Under the pieces are notes generated by a model, which was not told the origin of the DNA, searched no databases, and saw only the letters and a list, made by a program, of their open reading frames with translations. 54,760 nt of DNA from Magnetococcales bacterium HCHbin5 (GTDB lineage Bacteria > Pseudomonadota > Magnetococcia > Magnetococcales > Magnetaquicoccaceae), in contig PEAG01000014.1 of assembly GCA_002753505.1 (NCBI GenBank), positions 1 to 54,760 of the forward strand, given 5' to 3'. Made by a program: the position numbers and the translations under genes. Shown here piece by piece: positions 1 through 8,789 of this stretch. The stretch's first letter is position 1, and each line of letters starts with the position of its first letter.

Positions 1-2
1 TT

Positions 3-127
3 GGGCGCGCTGCGCCCATTTGCTGCGCAAATGGGCTTCGGTGAAAGCGCGCCCGTTACATGCAGGGGCTTTGCCCCTGCACCCCACCGGGGACCGTGAC
101 GGTCCCCGGACCCCTGCAATTGTTTTA
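3..127 (+). repeat. Modular palindromic intergenic repeat, copy A
   Basis: Three successive hairpin modules are visible. First is a nested pair: outer arms 3-11 and 46-54, inner arms 14-23 and 27-36 around a TGC loop. Second is a 9-bp stem, TGCAGGGGC/GCCCCTGCA, at 61-81 with a TTT loop. Third is an 11-bp perfect stem at 87-109. Positions 50-127 are base-for-base the same as 18529-18606. The element ends only about 13 bp before the mscS-like start codon, so it forms that gene's leader. It may extend left beyond the window. Function is unknown. Confidence 0.85.
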
Positions 128-139
128 ACTTTCCGGTGA

Positions 140-1660
140 ATGATCATGATGGATAATGCATCCTGGATTGTACTCAGCAGTGCCGTTGTGCTCAGCGTGT
201 TGCTGGTGGCAACCCTTATCACCATTCCCCTGCGCCGTCTGAGCAAAAGCGGGGGGGAGTGGGGAAAGCTGTTTGCCGTTCTCTCGCTGCCCCTGGCAGT
301 GTTGGCACTCTCCTCCATCCTGCTTGCCCTTCTGTTTGCCTTCCCAGCCGCCTTTGGACCGCTGCGACCGGAACGCAAACACCTGGAGGCCTGGTATCTG
401 TTTTGGGGCATCCTGCTGCTGTTCAACCTGAGCGAAGGCATCGGCCGACTCTACCATACCCATTTCCAGCGCGATGCCCCGCCTGCCCACGGCATCCTCT
501 ATTTTCTGGGCCGCCTGTTTATCGTTGGCATCTCTCTGCTGCTGGTGTTGCAATTTGCCATGGACCTGAACGCCTCGCAACTTTTGACGTCAACCGCCGT
601 GGTGGCCACCATGGTGGGGTTTGCCCTGCGGGAGGTGTTAAGCAACTTTCTGGCGGGGCTGTCGGTTCAACTGGTCGGTACTGTACAACCCACCCAGTGG
701 ATCGCCATCGGGGACAAAGAGGGGGAGATCATTCAGCGCAACTGGCGGGAGACCCGTATCCGCTCCACCGGGGGCCATATCTATATCATTCCCAACAGCA
801 CTGTCGCCAACAGCGTCATCACCCATATGACATGGGATGCCCCTTTGAGAAGGCATGCCATCGATATTCCAGTCGATTATTTGATTTCTCCCGCAGTGGT
901 GTGCCAGGCTCTGCGGGAGGCCGCTGCCAGTGTGCCGGAAGTGGATCAAAGCCATAAAAAGCCGGATGCCATGATCTCTGCCTGTCGGGAGTCGGCCATG
1001 ATCTATCGGGTGCGATTCTGGAGCCGTACCTTTCACGATCGCAGCCATATTGAAGGGGCCGTCCGGGAACGGGTTTGGTATCAACTGCAACGGTATGGCA
1101 TCCGGCCGGGTGCCATCACAGAAATCAAAGTACCGGATTTGACAACCGCTATCGCCACCAATCCCGTCCCCGCCGACCTTGCCCCGGGCTGCTATGAGCT
1201 GTTGTTGGGCAGCGGTTTTGTCCACCGCTTTTTGCAAAGCAGTACGGGACAAATGCTGGTGGATGAGAGTGCCTTGCGTACCTTTGCGGCCCTGTTGCGG
1301 CGACGTCTGTATGGGCAGGGTGAAGTGCTGTTCAGCCTGGGGGAGAGTGGGTACCTGTGCTATATCCACGTGAGGGGGGTGCTGCACGGCCGGACCGAGT
1401 TGGTTGCCTTGTTGGGCGATCAGGGCGAATTCAAGGTGGAGGTGGGGGATTGGGTGGGTGAAATCACCGTTTTTTCCGGTCTGCCCCGCACCGCCACACT
1501 CTACGTCAAAGAGGGCGACGTGGAGGTGTTGGAAGTCTCCAGCCGGGCCTTCCACTACCTGCTCTCCTGCCATGAAGAGATTGCACGTATTTTTTACCAA
1601 CGATTGGCACAACGCTCAAAAAAAATGATGGAGGCACTGCATCCCCTCAAGATTTCCTGA
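140..1660 (+). CDS. MscS-family mechanosensitive channel with C-terminal cyclic-nucleotide-binding-like domain
   Basis: A 506-residue inner-membrane protein. The first ~160 residues hold four hydrophobic segments (about 8-28, 46-72, 92-108, 118-140) and then the pore-lining helix and beta domain typical of MscS. Recognisable stretches are ALREVLSNFLAGLS and the later beta-domain segment IYIIPNSTVANSVITHM. Residues ~385-495 resemble a cNMP-binding (CRP-type) domain: RRLYGQGEVLFSLGE, then a GDWVGEITVFSGLPRTATL stretch like the phosphate-binding cassette. The expected role is an osmotic release valve whose gating may be modulated by a nucleotide; that part is inferred from the domain fusion. Three in-frame ATGs (140, 146, 149) crowd the start and no strong ribosome-binding site precedes them, because repeat copy A ends just upstream. 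Certainty is high for MscS and fairly high for the cNMP-like domain. Confidence 0.9.
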   Translation: MIMMDNASWIVLSSAVVLSVLLVATLITIPLRRLSKSGGEWGKLFAVLSLPLAVLALSSILLALLFAFPAAFGPLRPERKHLEAWYLFWGILLLFNLSEGIGRLYHTHFQRDAPPAHGILYFLGRLFIVGISLLLVLQFAMDLNASQLLTSTAVVATMVGFALREVLSNFLAGLSVQLVGTVQPTQWIAIGDKEGEIIQRNWRETRIRSTGGHIYIIPNSTVANSVITHMTWDAPLRRHAIDIPVDYLISPAVVCQALREAAASVPEVDQSHKKPDAMISACRESAMIYRVRFWSRTFHDRSHIEGAVRERVWYQLQRYGIRPGAITEIKVPDLTTAIATNPVPADLAPGCYELLLGSGFVHRFLQSSTGQMLVDESALRTFAALLRRRLYGQGEVLFSLGESGYLCYIHVRGVLHGRTELVALLGDQGEFKVEVGDWVGEITVFSGLPRTATLYVKEGDVEVLEVSSRAFHYLLSCHEEIARIFYQRLAQRSKKMMEALHPLKIS

Positions 1661-1803
1661 TCGGCCGTCCGTCGTCCCAAACATCGATTCCTATGTCACG
1701 TTCATTTGGTCTTACATTTGCTTTAACATCTACTGTATCCGTCACGCCAGTCCGGGTTTCGTTTGATAAAATATTATAAAACAGAATGTTAAGGAGATGT
1801 ACC

Positions 1804-2268
1804 ATGAATCTTTCAGGCCAACAGCAACCGTCATTCGTCCAACAGGAAGGGGCAGGCTTTTCGTCGGTGCCGCTGGGAGAAGGGTTGCACAACGCCGATG
1901 ATGCATTTGACCTTGGGGAGATGGCCGAACAATCGCAACCATTGACGACAGCGCAGCCTGACGACACACTGGCCCAGTTGGAAGCCCGCCTGAGTGGGTT
2001 GACCCGTATGATTGCCAGCTTAAGTAGTAAAAATAGTGAGTTGCGCCGTATGATGGCCGATCGGGATGAGTATATCGAGTTGATGGAGCAAGAGAACGCC
2101 ATGCTCACCCAACAGGTGGCACAATTCATGGCTGCCCAGGGTCAGGTGATTGACACCCTGGACCAGATTCTGAGCCGTTTCCCCGGTGGGGATTTGGCGG
2201 TCGAAGAGTCGGAGCCGGTTGATTTTGAGGATATTTCCTTGCTGGAAGAGACAGTCGGCAACGCATAA
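1804..2268 (+). CDS. Hypothetical coiled-coil protein
   Basis: A 154-residue soluble protein that I do not recognise. The start at 1804 is chosen because AAGGAGATGT lies just upstream (1791-1800). Residues ~55-115 form a heptad-rich helix (LAQLEARLSGLTRMIASLS onward, then MEQENAMLTQQVAQFMAAQ), predicted to be a coiled coil. Both ends are low in structure, and the C-terminus is acidic (VEESEPVDFEDISLLEE). It stands 118 bp before the next gene, in the same direction as a hybrid kinase, so a scaffold or signalling accessory role is possible but only inferred. An AT-rich stretch at 1768-1785 could hold its promoter. A 14-bp perfect hairpin follows it. Confidence 0.7.
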   Translation: MNLSGQQQPSFVQQEGAGFSSVPLGEGLHNADDAFDLGEMAEQSQPLTTAQPDDTLAQLEARLSGLTRMIASLSSKNSELRRMMADRDEYIELMEQENAMLTQQVAQFMAAQGQVIDTLDQILSRFPGGDLAVEESEPVDFEDISLLEETVGNA

Positions 2269-2296
2269 AATCGACAGTACGGTCCGGCTGGATTTT

Positions 2297-2327
2297 CCCC
2301 TGGAGGGTGTGCGACACCCTCCAGGGG
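2297..2327. terminator. Perfect 14-bp hairpin, possible terminator or mRNA 3' end
   Basis: CCCCTGGAGGGTGT (2297-2310) pairs exactly with ACACCCTCCAGGGG (2314-2327) across a GCG loop. It sits 29 bp after the coiled-coil gene. There is no T-run on either side, so it is not a classical intrinsic terminator. A 3' stabilising structure or a repeat-family hairpin are alternatives. Confidence 0.5.
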
Positions 2328-2385
2328 AGAGCAGGCTGCATAGGGGGTCTGCAAGGGTTTGACGGATTTTCCCTGGGAGAGATGG

Positions 2386-2748
2386 ATGGCAAAGGTTGTG
2401 CGTCTTTTTTGTGGACATTGCAACGCGCAATGTTTTTATCACCCGGATCGGCGTGCTTCACAACAGTTGGAGTCGGCGACCAACCTGCTCCCTTTTGTCG
2501 ATCTCCGCAAAAAAAAGGATCGTCGCCGCCGTCACGAACGCCGTCTTGTGGAGGAACTTCCCGCTGGAATGATTGAACGTCGAAGTGGCAGTTGGGGGCG
2601 ACGGTGCCGGGATGGCTATGCCTGGTTTGAGGGGTGTATTGAAGAGGCCATAGAGGCAAACTGGTATGTCAGAATGGTCGATGATGCCGCCGATTCCGGT
2701 TTGCCAGCCACCGTTCTTTGTCCAAAATGCCGTAGAAAAATCAGGTAA
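2386..2748 (+). CDS. Small basic protein with zinc-ribbon-like cysteine pairs
   Basis: A 120-residue protein of unknown function. I place the start at ATG 2386 because GGGAGAG lies 5-11 bp upstream; a longer TTG start at 2359 is possible. Near the N-terminus is C-G-H-C followed by a further Cys (FCGHCNAQC), and at the extreme C-terminus is CPKC, a spacing typical of split zinc ribbons (inference). The middle is very basic (KKKDRRRRHERR), then acidic and aromatic. It ends 14 bp before the hybrid sensor kinase and is probably co-transcribed with it, so it could be a nucleic-acid-binding or regulatory partner. I cannot assign a family. Confidence 0.65.
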   Translation: MAKVVRLFCGHCNAQCFYHPDRRASQQLESATNLLPFVDLRKKKDRRRRHERRLVEELPAGMIERRSGSWGRRCRDGYAWFEGCIEEAIEANWYVRMVDDAADSGLPATVLCPKCRRKIR

Positions 2749-2762
2749 TTCCTTGGGTTGAA

Positions 2763-5738
2763 ATGACAGAAGCCAACACGACAGAGCATAGGCAGCAGAC
2801 CATTCTTGTTGTCGAGGACAGTCTGGTGCAGGCATTTTTTCTGGAAAAAATATTAAAAACCAATGAATTCAATGTTGTCCGAGCCTCTAATGGCCGGGAG
2901 GCCCTGCAATGGGTTTTCCGGCACCCCCCGGATTTGATTATCAGCGACATCAACATGCCGGTCATGACCGGCTATGAGATGTGTCGCACACTCAAGGAGA
3001 ACCCAACCTTCCAGCAGATTCCCGTGATACTGCTCTCCGAGTTGTCCAACATGGAGGAGATTCTGCTGGGATTGGAGTCCAGAGCCGACACCTATATCCT
3101 CAAACCGTACGAAGAGGAAAATTTACTGCGCAAGGTGTGGGAGTTGCTGCGGGCCCCGCTTCCACCACCGGAACCCGGTACCCCGGTGCGCAGCATTGAG
3201 ATGGCTACCGGAGGGAGACGATTCCAGATCGATTCGAGTCGGGATCAGGTACTGAATTTTCTGCTTTCCATTTATGAGAGTATTTTAAAGAAAAACAATG
3301 AATTAAATGCGCTTCATGAAAAGATGAACCGGTTGAATGCCGATTTGTTGACCTCCAAAGAGAACTATCAAACCCTGGTACAGACCGTGCCGGATATGAT
3401 TTATCAACTGGATGAGAAGGGGCGTTTTACCTTTATCAACCATGCGATGGAACGATTGGGATACAGTACGGAGGAGTTGATCGGTCAACATTTCAGTGTC
3501 ATCATCTCCCCGGAAGAGTTGGACGGGATCAGTTTTGCCAGGGTATTGGATCGTGTCAAAAAACAGGGGGCCATCGTTCCACCGCCTAAATTGTTTGACG
3601 AGCGTCGTACCGGCAGACGGCAAACCCTGGGGTTGGAGGTGCGGTTGCGGGTCAAGCCTTCCGGTCACCGGCAGCCCCTTCCTGCAGACCCCTCTGCGAG
3701 CCATCTGTGTACCGGAGAGATCAACAGTGCGGGCTTGTACAGTTCGCCGGTCCATGATCGGCGGGGGCGGTTTGTGGGTACAGTGGGGGTGTTGCGGGAT
3801 ATTTCGGAGCGCAAACTGGTAGAGGAGACTCTGAAAAAGACCCATCAGCAACTCTTGCAGAGCGAGCGGCGCGCAGAGCAGGCCAACCAGGCCAAAAGTG
3901 AGTTTCTTGCCAATGTGAGTCACGAAATTCGTACCCCCATGCATGCCATTATCGGTTTGAGTCAGTTGGCCTTGCAGACGGAGTTGACTGACAAACAGAG
4001 CGATTATCTGGAAAAAATCATGCGTTCCGGGCGTAAGCTGCTGAGCATCCTGAATGATATTCTGGATTTTTCCAAGATAGAGGCGGGCAAAATCGAGGTG
4101 GAACGGGTTGCGTTCAATCTGGATGAGATGGTAGGCGATGTGGTGGATTTGACCACCTTGCACGAGGAGAACAAGGCGGTCAACGTACTGGTCAATATTC
4201 CCGATACCTTGCCAAGGCAGTGGATCGGGGATCCCTTGCGGATGGGGCAGGTTTTGACCAATTTGCTCAACAATGCCCTCAAGTTTACCGAACAGGGCCA
4301 GGTTGTGGTGGCGGTGCGGGCGTTGGTACAGATGGAAGACAAAGCGGTACTGGAATTTTCTGTGCGGGATACCGGCATCGGCATGGATGAGGAGCAGAGA
4401 GAGCGTCTTTTCCAGGCTTTCCAACAGGCGGATGGCTCCATCACCCGTCGCTATGGGGGCACCGGCTTGGGTTTGGCCATCAGCCGATATCTGGTGGAGT
4501 TGCTGGGGGGTACCATTTATGTGTTCAGTGTCGCCAAATATGGCAGCACCTTTACCTTTTTGCTGCCCTTGCAGCGCGCCCATACGTTGGAGGTTTCTGC
4601 GGCCGCATTGGTCGGCACCCATGCCAATCGGAGGGTTGCCCGCAAGGGTCATCGGCTGAATGCCGAGACCCTGCGCGCACTGAGCCGGATACGGGGAGCC
4701 CGGGTGTTGCTGGTAGACGACCAATTGATCAACCAGCAAATTGCTTACGAGTTGTTGACGCAGGTTGGTTTGCAGGTTAATTGTGTCAATCATGGTGCCG
4801 AGGCCGTAGCGCAGGTACAACAGGAGAGCTACGACCTGGTATTGATGGATATTCAGATGCCGGTCATGGATGGTTTGGAGGCCACCGCAGCCATTCGTCG
4901 TTTGGGCCCCCATCAAACAGTGCCCATTGTGGCGATGACGGCGCATGCCATGCGTGGAGATCGGGAGCGTTCCCTGGCGGCTGGCATGAACGATCATCTT
5001 CCCAAGCCGATTGACCGGGATCTGCTCTATGCCGTGTTGTTGCGGTGGATTCCTGCCAGGGATGGGGAGAGTGAATGGGATGTGGCGCAGGAGGTCACAA
5101 CACCAGCCAGCGGCTCCCTGGAAAATTTTCCCCAAACGGCTGAGGTTGACTGGAAGGAAGGGGTGTTGCGGGTGGGAGGCAACATCTCTCTATACCAGCA
5201 AATTTTAAGCCGTTTCTGGCATGGAAATCAACAAACGGTTGCCGACCTTCGCCTCTCTTTGGCACAGTCTGACCGCTCTTCGGCACAGCGATTGGTCCAC
5301 ACGGTGCGAGGCGTGGCGGCCAATATCGGGGCGGGCCGTTTTGCCGCGGTCGCAGGGGCGTTGGAAGAGGCCATTCAGCAACAAACGGAAACACCGGCAT
5401 TGCTGGAGCAGTTTGCCTTGGCCCTGGCGCGGTTGCTGGATATTTTGGCCGCGGTAATCCTCCAACCCGTGCCGGACTCCAATCCCTCAGTAGAACCTCT
5501 GCCAGACAAGGCAGTGGCAGAGTACCTGCAGGAGATGTATACTGCATTGGATGAGGATTTTAACCAGGCCAAGGCCTGTCTGGATCAATTGCTGCCCTTG
5601 TTGATGGGAACACCTTTCCAATCCGCGATGGAAAACCTGAGGCAATGTGTCACAGATTTTGAGACGGAAAAGAGCCAACAGATCATTACCACATTGTTGA
5701 CAAAACTGAGGCCTCAGGAGGAGTCGGGGAGAGGATGA
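2763..5738 (+). CDS. Hybrid sensor histidine kinase (REC-PAS-HisKA-HATPase-REC-HPt)
   Basis: A 991-residue cytoplasmic phosphorelay kinase with no membrane segment. Domains in order: receiver ~13-128 (acidic pair E18/D19, phospho-acceptor D62, K114); a long linker helix; PAS ~202-345; dimerisation domain with phospho-acceptor H387 in FLANVSHEIRTP; ATPase ~490-605 with NNALKF, DTGIG and GGTGLGL boxes; second receiver ~647-765 with D696; and HPt ~800-890 with H846 in the HTVRG motif. Residues ~900-991 are a helical tail. The N-terminal receiver means the kinase is itself an output of an upstream kinase. The stop codon overlaps the next gene in ATGA, so the two should be translationally coupled and act in one relay. 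The input ligand of the PAS domain cannot be told from sequence. Confidence 0.93.
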   Translation: MTEANTTEHRQQTILVVEDSLVQAFFLEKILKTNEFNVVRASNGREALQWVFRHPPDLIISDINMPVMTGYEMCRTLKENPTFQQIPVILLSELSNMEEILLGLESRADTYILKPYEEENLLRKVWELLRAPLPPPEPGTPVRSIEMATGGRRFQIDSSRDQVLNFLLSIYESILKKNNELNALHEKMNRLNADLLTSKENYQTLVQTVPDMIYQLDEKGRFTFINHAMERLGYSTEELIGQHFSVIISPEELDGISFARVLDRVKKQGAIVPPPKLFDERRTGRRQTLGLEVRLRVKPSGHRQPLPADPSASHLCTGEINSAGLYSSPVHDRRGRFVGTVGVLRDISERKLVEETLKKTHQQLLQSERRAEQANQAKSEFLANVSHEIRTPMHAIIGLSQLALQTELTDKQSDYLEKIMRSGRKLLSILNDILDFSKIEAGKIEVERVAFNLDEMVGDVVDLTTLHEENKAVNVLVNIPDTLPRQWIGDPLRMGQVLTNLLNNALKFTEQGQVVVAVRALVQMEDKAVLEFSVRDTGIGMDEEQRERLFQAFQQADGSITRRYGGTGLGLAISRYLVELLGGTIYVFSVAKYGSTFTFLLPLQRAHTLEVSAAALVGTHANRRVARKGHRLNAETLRALSRIRGARVLLVDDQLINQQIAYELLTQVGLQVNCVNHGAEAVAQVQQESYDLVLMDIQMPVMDGLEATAAIRRLGPHQTVPIVAMTAHAMRGDRERSLAAGMNDHLPKPIDRDLLYAVLLRWIPARDGESEWDVAQEVTTPASGSLENFPQTAEVDWKEGVLRVGGNISLYQQILSRFWHGNQQTVADLRLSLAQSDRSSAQRLVHTVRGVAANIGAGRFAAVAGALEEAIQQQTETPALLEQFALALARLLDILAAVILQPVPDSNPSVEPLPDKAVAEYLQEMYTALDEDFNQAKACLDQLLPLLMGTPFQSAMENLRQCVTDFETEKSQQIITTLLTKLRPQEESGRG

Positions 5739-6844
5739 GCAAGGAGACAGAAAAGCCCAAAGTGCTGGTGGTGGACGACTCACCGGAGACTTTGGATATG
5801 TTGATCAATGTGTTGTCCGGCCAGTACGCTGTTGTGCCGGCGCGCGATGGGGAGAGTGCGTTTTGCAAGGCCAGCAAGCATCCGCAACCGGAGATTATTT
5901 TGCTGGATATTGTCATGCCCGGTCTGGATGGTTTTGAGTTGTGTCGCCGTCTCAAGGCGCAGGATTCCACCCGCCACATTCCCATCATTTTTTTGACAGC
6001 CGTCTCCGATCAGGAGAGCGAACTGAACGGGTTGCACCTGGGCGCGGTGGATTATATTCGCAAGCCCATCTCCACGCCCACCATGATGGCCCGCCTGTCG
6101 ACCCATTTGGAGCTGGCTCGCAGCCGCAAGGCTTTGTCGGAACGCAATGAAGTTCTGGAAGAGGTGGTGCGGCTGCGGGAAGATATTGAGCGCATCACCA
6201 AGCATGACCTGAAAGGGCCGCTGACATCGGTGATTGGATTTTCTGAGGTGGTGTTGGAGGAGGGGGAGCTCTCCGAATATCATCAAGGCTGCATCGAAAG
6301 TGTCATTCGCGCCGCCAACCGAATGTTGGAGATGATCAACCGCTCACTGGATCTGTACAAGATTGAGACGGGTCGCTATCAATATGAGCCCAAATCGTTT
6401 GATATTGCGCAGGTGATCCGTCGGGTCTGTGCGGATTTGGCTCCCCTTGCCCAGCGACACTCCACCGCCATTGTGATCGTGATGCCGGATCATCTGGGGC
6501 CGGATGCAGCCTGTTGGCTCGTGGCCGACAGGACGTTGTGCTATTTCCTGTTGGCCAATCTGATCAAAAATGCCATAGAGGCCGCGCCGCTGACCACGCA
6601 GGTGACCGTTACGTTGATGGAACATGCGGATGGATGGGTTGCCATCGCCATTCACAACCATGGAATGGTTCCCGAGGCGATGCAGAAACAATTTTTTAAA
6701 AAATATGAGACTTTTGGTAAAGAGCAGGGTACCGGCCTCGGAACCTATTCCGCTCAACTGATGGCCCGTGCCCAAGGGGGAAAGGTGACCATGGAGACCA
6801 GTCGGGAGTTGGGTACGCAGGTAACGGTTTATTTGCCGCAATGA
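5735..6844 (+). CDS. Receiver-histidine kinase fusion protein
   Basis: A 369-residue soluble protein. The N-terminal receiver (~8-125) carries D14/D15, phospho-acceptor D58 and K110. A helical linker leads to a dimerisation/phospho-acceptor domain with H157 in ITKHDLKGPL, then an ATPase domain with an N-box (NLIKNAIEA) and a glycine box (GTGLGTYSAQLMARAQGG) near the C-terminus. The layout is that of kinases switched by phosphorylation of their own receiver. The first four bases overlap the stop of the preceding hybrid kinase, which makes that HPt-bearing kinase the obvious phosphodonor (inference). No DNA-binding output domain is present, so the final effector must be elsewhere. Confidence 0.9.
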   Translation: MSKETEKPKVLVVDDSPETLDMLINVLSGQYAVVPARDGESAFCKASKHPQPEIILLDIVMPGLDGFELCRRLKAQDSTRHIPIIFLTAVSDQESELNGLHLGAVDYIRKPISTPTMMARLSTHLELARSRKALSERNEVLEEVVRLREDIERITKHDLKGPLTSVIGFSEVVLEEGELSEYHQGCIESVIRAANRMLEMINRSLDLYKIETGRYQYEPKSFDIAQVIRRVCADLAPLAQRHSTAIVIVMPDHLGPDAACWLVADRTLCYFLLANLIKNAIEAAPLTTQVTVTLMEHADGWVAIAIHNHGMVPEAMQKQFFKKYETFGKEQGTGLGTYSAQLMARAQGGKVTMETSRELGTQVTVYLPQ

Positions 6845-6895
6845 CCCGTGTGGCCCTGTTTTGGCGGCAACGATAATCCTGATCGGAGACGGTGG

Positions 6896-7378
6896 GTGAA
6901 ATTTTTTGAGGTTGTGTTTACCCTGCAGGTGGAACACAGGCTGATGGGGGCCATGCTGGATTCCATTGCCCGGTCCAATCATGTGAATGCACGAAAAAAA
7001 CTTTTTATTTTTAAGCAATTATTGATTAACCACTTTCTTGTTGAAGAGTTTGTCCTCTACCCGTTCATCAAAAAGCAGATGATAGACAAGGAGTCCACCG
7101 GGCGATTATTCTTGTCCGGTGGCTCTGCTGATTTTGATTTTGAGGCCATCGTCAAGGAGATGGAAAGTTTCAATGCAGTCGGTGTGCAGGCTGTCGGTAC
7201 CATTGCGGAGTGCTTGCGTCTGGAGGAGGATCTGTTCCAGGAAAACTTTGCCCGGGTGGCAGAGTGGGTGCGGGCGCGCGTTCTGTTTGAGGAGACGCGG
7301 TTGTTCAAGGATGTGGACACGTCAAAGGTAAAATTGTTGCGGAAAACCGATTTTACGCGCGTGCGCATAGAAGGGTGA
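6896..7378 (+). CDS. Degenerate hemerythrin-like protein
   Basis: A 160-residue helical protein. The start is taken as GTG 6896 because GGAG (6885-6888) precedes it at a good distance; a longer frame from GTG 6848 lacks such a site. The pattern VEHRLM, later NHFLVEEFVLYPF, then RARVLFEETRLF resembles the four-helix bundle of hemerythrin-type metal-binding domains (His, HxxxExxxLYP, HxxxExxLF). The third motif has Arg or Val where His is expected, so binding of a di-iron centre is doubtful. It follows two sensor kinases at 51 bp, which suggests an accessory or sensory partner. Fold assignment is tentative; a plain helical bundle of unknown role is the alternative. Confidence 0.6.
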   Translation: MKFFEVVFTLQVEHRLMGAMLDSIARSNHVNARKKLFIFKQLLINHFLVEEFVLYPFIKKQMIDKESTGRLFLSGGSADFDFEAIVKEMESFNAVGVQAVGTIAECLRLEEDLFQENFARVAEWVRARVLFEETRLFKDVDTSKVKLLRKTDFTRVRIEG

Positions 7379-7393
7379 GTCAGGGGAGATGGG

Positions 7394-8746
7394 ATGTTGA
7401 CTGTTCGGACAGAGAGGGTTGTGCCCGTCATGGGTGATCTGATTGGTTTGGATCAACGCCATGTTTGGCATCCGTTTACGCAGGCGCAGACAGCCCCTGT
7501 TGTGACGCCCATTGTTTCGGCCCGCGGGGCCACTTTGTATGGCCAGGATGGTACGGCCTATCTGGATCTGATCTCTTCCTGGTGGGTGATCACCCATGGC
7601 CATGCCCATCCCAGGATTGCCCATGCCATCGCCCAGCAGGCTCAGACCTTGGAGCAGGTTGTCTTTGCCGGCTTTACCCACCCTCCGGCGGTTCGATTGG
7701 CCACGGCGTTGGCGGAAAAGCTGCCAGCGGGGTTGGATCGGCTCTTTTTTTCCGATAATGGCTCCACCTCGGTGGAGGTTGCCCTGAAAATGGCTCGCCA
7801 GTATTGGCATAACAAGGGAGAAAATCGCGACCGCTTTCTGGCCTGCAAGGGGGGGTATCACGGAGATACGGTGGGTGCCATGTCAGCCGGGCGTTCCAGT
7901 GGTTTTTTTGAACCCTTTCGCCCGATGCTGTTTCCGGTGGATCTGCTCTCGTTTCCAGCGACCTGGGAGGGGGATACCGAGGTTGAGGCGCGGGAACGGG
8001 CCGCCTTGCAATCCCTGGATGACTATCTGGAGCGTTATGGTAACGTTTGTGCGGCCTTTTTAATGGAGCCCCTGGTGCAAGGGGCCGCCGGGATGAGAAT
8101 GTGTCGGCCGGTTTATGTGCAGCAGGTGGCCGCCCGGCTGAAATCGGCTGGCATTCTGCTTATCTTTGATGAGGTAATGACAGGCTTTGGTCGGACCGGG
8201 ACGCTGTTTGCCTGTGAGAAGGCGGAGACGACTCCTGACATCATTTGTCTTTCCAAAGGGCTGACGGGTGGCTTTCTGCCCATGTCGGTGACGGTCTGCC
8301 GCGAGGAGATTTATGAGGCCTTTTTGGGGGAAAATTTTGATCGCGCCTTTGCCCATGGCCACTCTTTTACCGCCAATCCCTTGGGTTGTGCGGCGGCGGT
8401 AGCCTCGCTGGCCCTGTTCAAGGAGGAGAAAAGCCTGGAGCGTATTGCAGCCATTGAGGCGATTCATCGGCAACGCCTGCTGGCGGTGGCCGAGCATGCC
8501 CGTGTGGAGCGTCCGCGGTTGATGGGGAGTATTGCCGCTTTGGATATTCAAGCGGCAGATGCGGGGTATGCGTCGCGGATCGGGCTGTTTTTGCGCCAAT
8601 TTTTTCTGGAGCGGGGATTGTTGTTGCGGCCATTGGGCAATACGCTCTATCTGTTGCCTCCCTACTGCATTACGGCGGCCGAGCTGCATCAGGCGTGGGA
8701 TGGTGTGGAGGCGGCCTTGAAACAATTACCCCCTGTCACCGCTTGA
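7394..8746 (+). CDS. bioA: Adenosylmethionine-8-amino-7-oxononanoate aminotransferase
   Basis: A 450-residue PLP enzyme of biotin synthesis that converts KAPA to DAPA with SAM as amino donor. It belongs to class III aminotransferases. The BioA-type N-terminus QRHVWHPFTQ, the SSWWVITHGHAHP loop, the cofactor-binding FDEVMTGFGRTG (D259, E260) and Schiff-base Lys288 in CLSKGLTGG are all present, and the length is normal. GGGGAGATGGG precedes the ATG. It lies 15 bp after the hemerythrin-like gene. No other biotin gene (bioB, F, C, D) is in the window, so bioA stands alone here. Confidence 0.95.
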   Translation: MLTVRTERVVPVMGDLIGLDQRHVWHPFTQAQTAPVVTPIVSARGATLYGQDGTAYLDLISSWWVITHGHAHPRIAHAIAQQAQTLEQVVFAGFTHPPAVRLATALAEKLPAGLDRLFFSDNGSTSVEVALKMARQYWHNKGENRDRFLACKGGYHGDTVGAMSAGRSSGFFEPFRPMLFPVDLLSFPATWEGDTEVEARERAALQSLDDYLERYGNVCAAFLMEPLVQGAAGMRMCRPVYVQQVAARLKSAGILLIFDEVMTGFGRTGTLFACEKAETTPDIICLSKGLTGGFLPMSVTVCREEIYEAFLGENFDRAFAHGHSFTANPLGCAAAVASLALFKEEKSLERIAAIEAIHRQRLLAVAEHARVERPRLMGSIAALDIQAADAGYASRIGLFLRQFFLERGLLLRPLGNTLYLLPPYCITAAELHQAWDGVEAALKQLPPVTA

Positions 8747-8789
8747 CGCCTGTGTGCGCCGGCATGATCACGTCATATAGGAGTTTCAC

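Noticed and set aside
3303-5135. 610-codon open frame antisense to the hybrid kinase
   Set aside because: It lies wholly within a clear kinase gene on the other strand and its translation has no recognisable domain; it arises from codon bias.
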